DNA of 64,000 bases from CALARM01 sp036746235 (GTDB taxonomy: Bacteria; Vulcanimicrobiota; SpSt-956; JAKJGF01): positions 26,997-90,996 of the forward strand of contig DAIOEN010000003.1 in the NCBI GenBank assembly GCA_036746235.1. The letters run 5' to 3'. The notes under the pieces are model-generated. The model was not told the origin of the DNA and did no database searches. It saw nothing but the letters and a program-made list of their open reading frames with translations. Every line of letters begins with the position of its first letter. Position 1 is the first letter of the stretch. Below, piece after piece: positions 33,229 to 40,417 of this stretch. Made by a program: the position numbers and the translations under genes.

Positions 33229-33355
33229 CTGTTTCTCACCTCCTTCTATAATCTATTATATTACATAAACATTTATTTGTCAAGTAGTTTTTAAAAGAAA
33301 AGTGAGATTTTTTTATTAACTTTAAAGAGGGAGAGTAAAAACCCTCCCCCTTTAC

Positions 33356-33943
33356 TTACTGCCTGCTTGCTATAGGTGCAGGTCTGTTTACAGTTCCATT
33401 ACCTTTATATAAGTGAAGTCCAATTCCCAGTAAAGAGCTTGCTTTTTTCAATGCGTCACTACTGGCAGATTTTAAATCATCTGCAATACTAAAGGGTTTC
33501 TTCCCAGTAACCTGCCGGGTCTGTTTGTCGTAGGTATCTACCATAGTTAAATCTTTTCCTCCATACGCTTCCTTTATGACAGTCTGCCCTTCTATCTCTA
33601 CTGTAAGCCTGCCTTTACAATATGCTTCATGCTCTGTAACATTCTCAGATACAATTTCCCAGTTCCAGGCATAACCAAAAGCCTCATTGAGACGGTCTAT
33701 ATAGTGAACTGTTTCCACATAGGCAAGCTGTTTCTTTTTCTGCCCTTCTCGGTGCTTTATAATTCCATGTGAAAATGGCCTTGATAATGCTTCCTGCTGG
33801 TCTATTCGGGAAAGTCTGTCTGTGTATTGTTCAAGTTTCTCCAGATTGTTACACAGAATTCTCTTACCGTTACCAGTAACATCCTCTTTTTCCGATAACT
33901 GCCTTAAATTCTTTAGTATTTCCTGATAAGCGAATTTACTCAT
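33356..33943 (-). CDS. Rad52-like single-strand annealing protein
   Basis: 195 residues. KKKQLAYVETVHYIDRLNEA then FGYAWNWEIVSENVTE and KPFSIADDLKSASSDALKKA and SSLLGIGLHLYKG match the Rad52/22 family core: strand-helix start, long strands, and the late helix ending GIGLHLY. Phage members (Sak-like) anneal complementary single strands in recombination. The chain is short but complete for the core. A GC-rich hairpin with CCCTC/GAGGG follows its stop. Confidence 0.85.
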   Translation of the reverse strand: MSKFAYQEILKNLRQLSEKEDVTGNGKRILCNNLEKLEQYTDRLSRIDQQEALSRPFSHGIIKHREGQKKKQLAYVETVHYIDRLNEAFGYAWNWEIVSENVTEHEAYCKGRLTVEIEGQTVIKEAYGGKDLTMVDTYDKQTRQVTGKKPFSIADDLKSASSDALKKASSLLGIGLHLYKGNGTVNRPAPIASRQ

Positions 33944-33963
33944 TTGTCATCCCTCCATTTATT

Positions 33964-34128
33964 TTATTCACATTTTCGTAATGCCTCTATAAATGCCTGA
34001 AATACTTCTGTTATCTCTTGTTTCTCTTCTGCTGTCAGTTCCAGTTCATCCATATTCCAGGATAAGAACTTCCTGAATAATCCGGTGTAATACTTCTTTT
34101 GTTTTGCCTTGTTAAATGGTATATACAT
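33964..34128 (-). CDS. Small protein upstream of the Rad52-like gene
   Basis: 54 residues from ATG 34128. MYIPFNKAKQKKYYTGLFRK then MDELELTAEEKQEITEVFQA. Basic start, acidic helical end. It lies in one leftward unit with the Rad52-like gene and the acidic peptide upstream. A stem-loop (GGGCCTCCGG with CCGGATAGCCC, about 34145-34170) precedes it. The function is unknown. Confidence 0.5.
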   Translation of the reverse strand: MYIPFNKAKQKKYYTGLFRKFLSWNMDELELTAEEKQEITEVFQAFIEALRKCE

Positions 34129-34184
34129 AATTTGCTCCTTCAGAGGGCCTCCGGTACGTCCGGATAGCCCCCTGTTATCTATCG

Positions 34185-34292
34185 TTAAAATGGAACCGTT
34201 TCCATAAGTTCTTCTAAACTCAGTTCTTCCTGTTCTTCTTCCTGTTCTTCATCTTTGTAATCCGGTATATCTCTTTCAAAACCTGGCATCAT
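34185..34292 (-). CDS. 35-residue acidic peptide ending in VPF
   Basis: ATG at 34292, eight bases after AAGGAGTG. The peptide MMPGFERDIPDYKDEEQEEE and so on ends METVPF. It is highly acidic with a hydrophobic C-terminal tip, which resembles the tail of single-strand DNA-binding protein (acidic, then IPF). It lies two genes upstream of the Rad52-like gene. It may recruit or mimic partners of that tail; this is inferred from composition alone. Confidence 0.5.
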   Translation of the reverse strand: MMPGFERDIPDYKDEEQEEEQEELSLEELMETVPF

Positions 34293-34317
34293 CTGTATCA
34301 CTCCTTTGAAATTTTTA

Positions 34318-34340
34318 AGGGCCGGTTTCCCGGCCCCATC
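34318..34340 (-). terminator. GC-rich hairpin after the SWIM gene
   Basis: GGGCCGG and CCGGCCC form a stem over TTTC; on the minus strand CTTAAAAATTT follows. It lies 6 bases after the SWIM gene stop and probably limits transcription into the downstream acidic peptide gene. Confidence 0.6.
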
Positions 34341-34345
34341 TGGTT

Positions 34346-34594
34346 TTACCATCTGGCTATTATTTTTTTTATTTCATTTTCTTTAACTGCCAGTATATGT
34401 TTGCATCCCTGATTGTGTTCACCCCTTCTGTATTTATAATCAGGGCAAGTGCATTCGTATTTACCGTTATTTGTTACCTGATACATTTTGAAGGTCCTGA
34501 GGTTTGTAACATTATATCCTTCCTCAGTCTTTACTATTACTAAGTTATCCTTGTCCTGATTGTAAGTTTCTTTTACTCTTTCTACGATTGTCAT
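34346..34594 (-). CDS. SWIM zinc-finger protein
   Basis: 82 residues. The late CTCPDYKYRRGEHNQGCKHI is a clear SWIM motif (CxC, spacer, CxH). SWIM domains bind DNA or proteins, and in other phages they occur with recombination genes. The N-terminal half is strand-rich (LVIVKTEEGYNVTNLRTFKM). It is the first gene after the leftward promoter at 34833-34864, with a leader of about 230 bases. Confidence 0.75.
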   Translation of the reverse strand: MTIVERVKETYNQDKDNLVIVKTEEGYNVTNLRTFKMYQVTNNGKYECTCPDYKYRRGEHNQGCKHILAVKENEIKKIIARW

Positions 34595-34650
34595 TGTTTA
34601 TTTCCCCTTTCCGTGTTATAATTTAATTGGTTTTTATTTTAACGACCGTT

Positions 34651-34680
34651 GTAAGGCTTACCCTGGCCGGTAAGTCTTAC
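34651..34680. repeat. Paired palindromes in the leader of the SWIM operon
   Basis: GTAAGGCTTAC (34651-34661) and GTAAGTCTTAC (34670-34680) are each palindromic with one central base and are also complementary to each other. They lie in the 230-base leader of the leftward transcript. The rest of the leader is purine-rich on the minus strand without a usable start codon. A regulator-binding or RNA-folding role is inferred. Confidence 0.45.
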
Positions 34681-34832
34681 TGCATTTTATCCGTCTTTAC
34701 TGTGTTTATTCGCCCTTTTCCCGGTTTTACCGTGAGCCCGCTTGAGTCCTGCTTCCTTGCTGGTTCCCTCAGCGCCTACCTGCCCCGTGTATCCCGTGTT
34801 TCCCTCCCGTTTTGTTTTCCCTTCCCTTGATT

Positions 34833-34864
34833 ATTATATTACCATATAGTTATGTATAAGTCAA
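34833..34864 (-). promoter_or_regulatory. Leftward promoter of the SWIM-Rad52 genes
   Basis: On the minus strand TTGACT (complement of 34859-34864) and TAATAT (complement of 34836-34841) are 17 bases apart. The spacer ATACATAACTATATGG-like sequence nearly equals that of the divergent integrase-side promoter. Confidence 0.6.
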
Positions 34865-34885
34865 GTTCATACAACAATGCAATAC

Positions 34886-34906
34886 TGTAAAAACATAGAT
34901 TTTACA
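34886..34906. promoter_or_regulatory. Inverted repeat between the divergent promoters
   Basis: TGTAAAA and TTTTACA are perfectly complementary over 7 bases with a 7-base gap. The site is centred between the two near-identical divergent promoters. A regulator bound here could act on both; which one is unknown. Confidence 0.45.
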
Positions 34907-34956
34907 ATGGTTTCAAGCATGCAAAAAATAAATAAAATAATGCTTTTATTTTTAGC

Positions 34957-34985
34957 TTGACTTTTACATAAATATATAATAATAT
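34957..34985 (+). promoter_or_regulatory. Rightward promoter of the HTH-integrase genes
   Basis: TTGACT (34957-34962), a 17-base spacer, then TAATAT (34980-34985). Together with the leftward promoter it shares TTGACTT, ACATAA and TATAT in the same register. The HTH gene begins 20 bases downstream with GAGGTGTGAATT. Confidence 0.6.
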
Positions 34986-35005
34986 TATTTACAGAGGTGT
35001 GAATT

Positions 35006-35338
35006 ATGAAAAAATTAGATTTAGAAATCTGCCAAAAATTACGGGAAGAAGGAAAAACTTATAAGGAAATAGCTGATTATTTCAAAGTAAGTAAGCAGGC
35101 AGTATTTGATTTGCTGGATAAAACTGGTTCGCCACGTAAAACAAAATATTCTCAGTTTTATAAAGAGTGGGAAAAGCTTTACCAAGAAGGTATGAGCACT
35201 AATGAGATTGCAAAAAAATATAGTTGCAATCAAACAACTGTATATCACTATCTCTCAAAAAAGATTGTAATAGATGCCGGTGAAGCGGCAGAGAAGATCT
35301 GGAGAAAAAGAAAACAAAAGCCGGTGAAGACAGGATGA
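35006..35338 (+). CDS. Double helix-turn-helix protein upstream of the integrase
   Basis: 110 residues: KTYKEIADYFKVSKQAVFDL and MSTNEIAKKYSCNQTTVYHY are two HTH units, with KYSQFYKEWEKLYQEG between them. The tail is basic (IWRKRKQKPVKTG). It is a paralogue of the 97-residue protein at 32616. Its last 4 bases overlap the integrase start (ATGA), so both are made together. A directionality factor or integrase regulator is plausible. A transcriptional regulator of this promoter pair is equally so. Confidence 0.68.
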   Translation: MKKLDLEICQKLREEGKTYKEIADYFKVSKQAVFDLLDKTGSPRKTKYSQFYKEWEKLYQEGMSTNEIAKKYSCNQTTVYHYLSKKIVIDAGEAAEKIWRKRKQKPVKTG

Positions 35339-36789
35339 AGAAAGTAGCAATATACATAAGGGTATCAACTCAAGAACAGGCCCTAGAGGGATACTCGATC
35401 CAGGCGCAGAAAGATAAGACGATAAATTATTGTAAGTCTAAAGAGAACTGGGTTATATCTGAAATATTTATTGACCCTGGTTACAGTGCGAAAAATTTGA
35501 ATCGTCCTGCAATTCAAAAACTTATAGAAAATATAAAAGATTTTGATACAGTTGTTGTCTGGAAACTCGATAGATTGAGCCGTTCTCAGCAAAATACAAT
35601 GTACTTGATAGAGGATGTTTTCTTGAAAAATAAAGTGGACATTGTGTCTCTCAGGGAAAATCTTGACACTGCGACACCCTGGGGGATTGCCATGATCGGA
35701 ATTCTCTCTTCTTTTGCTCAATATGAGAGAGAAGCTATTCGTGAAAGGACGATGATAGGCAAACAAGAAAGAGCAAAAGATGGGCTGTATCACGGAAGCC
35801 TCCCCCCGATCGGATATGATTATATTAATGGTCAATTGATAATAAATGAGTACGAAGCTTTACAGGTAAAAGAAGTTTTTTCTCTTTACCTGGAAGGACA
35901 TGGAACAAGAAAAATAGCTAATTTTTTAAATGGAAAAGGTTATAAACATAAGCACGGTTCCTGGCAGAATGGCACTACCGTAATAAATATTCTAACAAAT
36001 CCATTATACGCCGGGCAAATTCAGGGAAAAGGAAAAGTATTTCAAGGCCAACATGAGGGAATAATAGAGAAAGAAATTTTCGAGCAAGTAAAAATACTAA
36101 GAGTACAGAGGGAAGCTACCAATAATAAAGCCTTCAGGCGAAATTCATTACTTTCCGGTATGATTTTTTGTGGTTTTTGTGGGGGAAGATACCATATACG
36201 CGGAGGAAGTATAAATTGTAAATACAGATATTATATTTGCTATTCAAAAGCAAAAAATACAAAACACATGATTAGAAATCCTGATTGTAATAATAAAACA
36301 TGGAAAGCGGAAGAATTAGAACCTATTATAGAGAAAAAAATACTGCATTTATCTATAGATGAAAATTACACAAAAAGCCTTAAAAAAAATAAAAAAGAAA
36401 AAGGTCCGGAAAGAGAAAAAATAATAAGAAAAAAAATAGAAGAATTAAACGGAAAAATCAATAAATTATTAGATTTATATCAGGTAGATTCCACTACCGA
36501 AGTAAAAGAAATAGGAGAAAGAATAAGTAAGGTACATGAAGAAAAAAAAGCATTAGAAGAAACTTTAAAAAACCTTGAATTTAAAGAAGAAAAACCTGCA
36601 ACAATAAGTAAAGAATTTAAAAATTTTCTAACAGCAATTCCAGAAAAATGGAAAAAATCAGATCTTCATGGTAAAAGAAAGATTTTAGAGGCTCTTATAG
36701 AAAAAATCGTATTAAGCGGTGAAGAAGTAAAAATAATATGGAGAAAAGATTTTTACATTCCAATCCAATCTCCATATATCTTTATTTGA
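35335..36789 (+). CDS. Large serine recombinase (phage integrase)
   Basis: 484 residues. Catalytic part: VAIYIRVSTQEQALEGYSIQ with the nucleophilic Ser in RVST, then VVVWKLDRLSRSQQNTMYLI and FAQYEREAIRERT. The recombinase domain follows (HGSLPPIGYDY, then YLEGHGTRKIANFLN). The zinc ribbon comes next (FCGFCGGRYHIRGG and a later paired Cys region) with a coiled-coil insert (KKIEELNGKINKLL). It catalyses site-specific integration and excision. It ends at the chromosome junction, as expected for this class. Confidence 0.93.
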   Translation: MKKVAIYIRVSTQEQALEGYSIQAQKDKTINYCKSKENWVISEIFIDPGYSAKNLNRPAIQKLIENIKDFDTVVVWKLDRLSRSQQNTMYLIEDVFLKNKVDIVSLRENLDTATPWGIAMIGILSSFAQYEREAIRERTMIGKQERAKDGLYHGSLPPIGYDYINGQLIINEYEALQVKEVFSLYLEGHGTRKIANFLNGKGYKHKHGSWQNGTTVINILTNPLYAGQIQGKGKVFQGQHEGIIEKEIFEQVKILRVQREATNNKAFRRNSLLSGMIFCGFCGGRYHIRGGSINCKYRYYICYSKAKNTKHMIRNPDCNNKTWKAEELEPIIEKKILHLSIDENYTKSLKKNKKEKGPEREKIIRKKIEELNGKINKLLDLYQVDSTTEVKEIGERISKVHEEKKALEETLKNLEFKEEKPATISKEFKNFLTAIPEKWKKSDLHGKRKILEALIEKIVLSGEEVKIIWRKDFYIPIQSPYIFI

Positions 36790-37920
36790 TTTTTGCCAAC
36801 ATGAAAACCTCATTACAATAAGATTTGCAACAGAGCCAAGGAGAGTAAGATTTCCTGCAAGGGTTGTAGCCATGGCAAGAGCAAGCCATATCTTCTGAGG
36901 ATCATGAAAATATGGAATAAATGGGCGGAAAAGCAATACTGCCGGCACATTTGACACAAGATTACTCAAAACTGCAGACACAAACGTAAAAGAAACAATA
37001 CCACCTTCTGAAACAGGTTTTGCCACAGAAAAAATTTTCTGAGAAAATCCCGAAGTTTCAATAGCACCTGTAACTACAAAGAGACCGGAAAAAAAGACAA
37101 GAAGAGACCAGTCTATTTCACGAAAAACCCTTTCAGGTTTCAACCTCCTTGTTATAAGAAGTATTGAGGCAGCAGACAGGGCAGCAAGAGGTATGGGGGC
37201 GCCGCATACGAACGCTACAAGCATTAAACCTGAAGCTATCAGGCTTTTATATAAAAGAGGTTTATAAATTTTTATTCTGAAACTGGAAGGTACCTGAAAT
37301 TTATCACCTGAAAATTCCCGCCTGTATACAATAATTATTACAAGCCATGAAATAAAAAGCCCTGTTAGAGATACAGGGAAAAGATAGTAAATAAATGTAG
37401 TAAAAGGTATATGAGAAGCCATACCTATAATCATATTCTGAGGATTTCCCGTTATGGTGCATGTTGAACCAATATTTGCAGCAGTAACAAGACCTATGAG
37501 ATAAGGAATGGAATTACGTTTCAATGTAAGTGTAATATCAAGCACAAGAGGGGTAAACATAATAACTACCGTATCATTCAAAAACATGGCAGATAAAATA
37601 CCTGATATGACAATTATAAGAGCAAGTAACTGACGGGGAGTTCCTGCAAAGCGTATTACTGCAGAACAGATAAGCCTGAAAAAACCTGAAAGACTGAGAT
37701 TGACATTTATTATCATAATGGAAAGTATAAGAACAATTGTATTCCAGTCAATAGCATTATAGGATTTTTCCAGGGGAATGGCACTGGAAACGATCAGAGC
37801 ACAGGCTCCTACAAGGGATATAGTTGCACGGTTCATCCGTAATTTCGGGTAATGGCCTATAGCGATACCGGTAATGGTGACTATGATTATAATCAATGAC
37901 AGATAACCTGAATATGACAT
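36712..37920 (-). pseudogene. SLC13/ArsB-type permease cut by the prophage
   Basis: The frame runs 402 codons, but only about the first 368 are chromosomal; the rest reads backwards through the integrase end. It is a multi-span transporter of the CitMHS/SLC13/ArsB type: ANIGSTCTITGNPQNMIIGM is the conserved hairpin loop in the first half, and NLVSNVPAVLLFRPF with GNLTLLGSVANLIV the matching loop in the second. The last membrane segments are missing on this side and probably lie beyond the left prophage end. The product is probably non-functional while the prophage is present. Substrate unknown (anion or dicarboxylate type). Confidence 0.82.
36790..36835. other. Prophage right attachment junction
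   Basis: The permease coding sequence (minus strand) matches its family up to GSVANLIV, about 36815-36840, and then turns into VMRFSCWQKSNK and integrase-side sequence. The integrase stop is at 36789. The crossover must lie in this short stretch. The exact core and any central dinucleotide need the other prophage end, which is outside the window. Confidence 0.6.
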
Positions 37921-38113
37921 AAAATTTACTTTTCAATATATTATTTTGAATTCCTGCGTGTATTTAAAAGTTTATAGTCACTTCATAAAATCCCGGTCAT
38001 TTTTACAATTTATTACAATTTTAAAAAACTCCTGTAACAATTTAATATTATTATATAGCCATAATAAAAAGCATCAGAAGAAGCTGATAGCGAACAAAAA
38101 AGGAGGAATTACA

Positions 38114-38713
38114 ATGTTTAAAAGATTTCTTGCAGCAGGAGTAATCATAGTGGCTCTTGGAATGGTTTTAGCAGGATGTAAAGGAGGCCCTATGGGGTTT
38201 CCGATGTTTGGGCCAATGGGAGGACCTATGTGCGGCCCCGGTGGTCATGGTGGACCAGGAGGCCCCGGTGGACCACCTCCAGATATGCAATGCAAAGACG
38301 GTAAATCTCACGGTGATGCAATGTGTGAACAACTGGATAAAATAGCAGCAGAACTCAAACTCACAGATGCTCAGAAAGTGAAATTCGAGGAAGTAAAAAG
38401 TAAACTGAAGGCTAAGATGGAGCCTCCCAAAGAATGTAAAGAATGCAAAGACAATGAACATTTTGACTTTATGGCAGAAATGAAGAAAGATAATCCTGAT
38501 GTTAACATGATGGCAGATAAATGTAAGGAAGACATGGACAATATGTCTGCTAAAATGAAGGAACGTATTGACAGAGACACAAAAGATATGAAAGAAAATA
38601 TAGATTTATTTACAGGTTTTTATAATACCCTGGATGAAAATCAGAAAAAGATACTCATTGATAAAGTACATAAGAAAATTAATGCAATGGAAATTTTAAA
38701 AGAAGATTTTTAA
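38114..38713 (+). CDS. Spy/CpxP-like lipoprotein 1
   Basis: 199 residues from ATG 38114 (AAAGGAGGAATTACA before it); a longer frame upstream lacks a ribosome site. A lipobox (GMVLAGCKGG, Cys 22) follows a short signal. Then come a Gly/Pro/Met-rich segment and a helical part with two heptad-like blocks (LKLTDAQKVKFEEVKSKLKA, FYNTLDENQKKILIDKVHKK), the typical pattern of periplasmic Spy/CpxP chaperones. A near-identical upstream sequence precedes the paralogue at 39844. Extra Cys pairs (CKECKD) could bind metal. Confidence 0.72.
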   Translation: MFKRFLAAGVIIVALGMVLAGCKGGPMGFPMFGPMGGPMCGPGGHGGPGGPGGPPPDMQCKDGKSHGDAMCEQLDKIAAELKLTDAQKVKFEEVKSKLKAKMEPPKECKECKDNEHFDFMAEMKKDNPDVNMMADKCKEDMDNMSAKMKERIDRDTKDMKENIDLFTGFYNTLDENQKKILIDKVHKKINAMEILKEDF

Positions 38714-38737
38714 AGATTTATATGAGGATCGCGAAGG

Positions 38738-38765
38738 GTGAAGAGTGAAGGGTGAAGAGAGGAAC
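38738..38765. repeat. Heptamer-period intergenic repeat
   Basis: Units GAAGGGTGAAGAGTGAAGGG are repeated with a 7-base period just after the lipoprotein gene. Further copies of this family, or of CACTGAT-type units, occur at about 39692-39724, 40302-40356, 41164-41206, 42970-42985, 43914-43963, 45535-45602, 51173-51330, 54690-54866, 57918-57953, 58528-58660 and 59025-59062. Confidence 0.75.
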
Positions 38766-38816
38766 AGGTTCTCATTCTTCATCGTGAACACCCGGTCGTG
38801 GCTGTTAGAGTCAATA

Positions 38817-38848
38817 AAAAAATCGCCGGCATTATCGGCGATTTTTTA
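38817..38848. terminator. Terminator before the phosphopantetheinyl transferase gene
   Basis: AAAATCGCCG and CGGCGATTTT form a stem around a short loop, with T runs on both sides. It stops the lipoprotein transcript. Confidence 0.78.
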
Positions 38849-38929
38849 TTTATTGTCAAAATATTTTATTATGTTGATTTTGTAGGATCTAATATTTCTG
38901 CAGGGAATATTTAAAGAAAGGGGAAAGAA

Positions 38930-39679
38930 ATGGATAAAATTGAATGGAATATTCCAATAAAAAATCTGAAAATAGAAAATGATGAAGTTCATATCTGGCT
39001 TGCATCTCTTAATGCAGGCAGGCCATCTACGGAAGGTCTCGAAAAAATTCTGTCAGAAGATGAAATAAAAAGGGCGGAAAAATTCTACTTTAAAAAAGAC
39101 AGAAATCATTTTGTTGCCTGCCGGTGTATACTCAGAAATATTCTCAGTCTTTATTTAGACATACCGGCCGGAGACATAAAATTCTCTTATAATACTTACG
39201 GGAAACCATCTGTTCCTGAAAAAAAAATTTTCTTCAATCTATCCAATTCATACGGCCTTGCCATTTATGGTATAACCTGTAATAAAGAAATAGGTATCGA
39301 CATAGAACATATTCCGGAAGATTTTTCGTGGGAAGAAATAGTGGAACAATTTTTCTCTAAAAAAGAAATCATGGAATTATATAAAACTCCCTGTGATATG
39401 AGGAAAAAAGCCTTTTTTAACTGCTGGACCAGAAAAGAAGCCTATATAAAAGCAAAAGGCATGGGACTTTCAATTCCTCTTGACAGTTTTGATGTTTCAC
39501 TTATGCCGGGAGAACCGGTAAAATTACTGGAAGTAAGAGGAAAAAGGGAAGAAAAATCTCCCTGGTTTTTAAAGGAAATTTTAATAAATAACAACTATGT
39601 ATCTGCTCTTGCCGTAGAAGGATATAATCTCACGTTTAAATACTGGAAGTGGAATCTCATAACAGAATCTGACCATTAA
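38930..39679 (+). CDS. 4'-phosphopantetheinyl transferase (Sfp type)
   Basis: 249 residues. The diagnostic motifs are KEIGIDIEHIPEDFSWEE (metal-binding D and E) and FFNCWTRKEAYIKAKGMGLS (W-K-E-A-Y-x-K-x-x-G). The enzyme moves 4'-phosphopantetheine from CoA onto carrier proteins of fatty-acid or natural-product synthesis. No carrier-protein gene is nearby. The N-terminal HVWLAS-type start is slightly altered (EVHIWLASLN). The ribosome site is AAAGGGGAAAG. Confidence 0.85.
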   Translation: MDKIEWNIPIKNLKIENDEVHIWLASLNAGRPSTEGLEKILSEDEIKRAEKFYFKKDRNHFVACRCILRNILSLYLDIPAGDIKFSYNTYGKPSVPEKKIFFNLSNSYGLAIYGITCNKEIGIDIEHIPEDFSWEEIVEQFFSKKEIMELYKTPCDMRKKAFFNCWTRKEAYIKAKGMGLSIPLDSFDVSLMPGEPVKLLEVRGKREEKSPWFLKEILINNNYVSALAVEGYNLTFKYWKWNLITESDH

Positions 39680-39691
39680 TACCGAATAAAA

Positions 39692-39724
39692 CCCCTTCAC
39701 CCTTCACTCTTCACCCTTCACCCT
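39692..39724. repeat. Heptamer-period repeat, CCCTTCA units
   Basis: CCCTTCACCCTTCACTCTTC and following units continue for about 33 bases with a 7-base period. It is the reverse complement of the GTGAAGGG family. Confidence 0.75.
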
Positions 39725-39800
39725 ATTTTTCTTTACACTTCTTTACAATTAGAAAAAACTCTCTTAACAAGTTTATATTATTATACATTCATAAGAAAAA
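39725..39800 (+). promoter_or_regulatory. Promoter region shared by the two lipoprotein genes
   Basis: The sequence TTTACAATTAGAAAAAACTC, then AACA and TATTATTATA, nearly repeats the region upstream of the first lipoprotein gene (about 38005-38080: TTTACAATTTTAAAAAACTC, AACAATTTAATATTATTATA). The likeness covers some 60 bases and points to the same sigma factor or regulator for both genes. Confidence 0.5.
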
Positions 39801-39843
39801 AGCAACCAGAGTGGTAGCAAAAATTTAAAAGGAGGAATGTAAA

Positions 39844-40299
39844 ATGTTTAGAAGGTTAATAGCAGGAGTATTACTTGTGGTAGGAGTAGGGTTATTTCTA
39901 CCGGGATGTAAAGGACAGTCAGAGATGAGAGGAAAATTCAGGAAGGAAGCAATGATGGAAAGAATGGATAAAATCGTAAAAACTCTGAATTTAACTCCGG
40001 AACAGGCTACAAAATTCAACGAATTAAAAAATAAGATAAGCGAAAAAATGGATAATGGCTTAAAAGAAAGAACAACTTTCAGAGAAGAAATGCTCCTTGA
40101 GGTAAAAAAGGATAATCCTGATGTAAAATTACTGGGAGACAGGGCAAAAGAAAGAATAGATATTGCCTCTAAAAATGCAAAAGAGAGTATAGATTTATTT
40201 ACAGATTTCTATAATACACTGGATGAAAATCAGAAAAAAGTTTTCATTGAAAAAGTTCATAAAAAGATAAGTGCCCTGGAAACACTCCAGGAAGAATAG
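39844..40299 (+). CDS. Spy/CpxP-like lipoprotein 2
   Basis: 151 residues, a paralogue of the protein at 38114 without its Gly/Pro block. A lipobox lies after the signal (GLFLPGCKG). The helical part has LTPEQATKFNELKNKISEKM and LDENQKKVFIEKVHKKISAL. The shared promoter-like region suggests joint control, perhaps in envelope stress, as in Spy/CpxP families. The start has AAAGGAGGAATGTAAA. Confidence 0.7.
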   Translation: MFRRLIAGVLLVVGVGLFLPGCKGQSEMRGKFRKEAMMERMDKIVKTLNLTPEQATKFNELKNKISEKMDNGLKERTTFREEMLLEVKKDNPDVKLLGDRAKERIDIASKNAKESIDLFTDFYNTLDENQKKVFIEKVHKKISALETLQEE

Positions 40300-40417
40300 A
40301 GAGTAGTGAGTGGTGAATAGTGAGTAGAGCAGGCTTAATTTTGCTCACTATTCACTTAAAAATTTTTAAGGTATTTTTAAGGTATTTATGTATAATAATA
40401 GTCAGGAGGTGTTGAAA

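Noticed and set aside
1..36789. A transposable Mu-type phage
   Set aside because: The head genes resemble Mu, but integration is by a serine integrase and I see no MuA/MuB transposase. The module is Mu-like only in structure genes.
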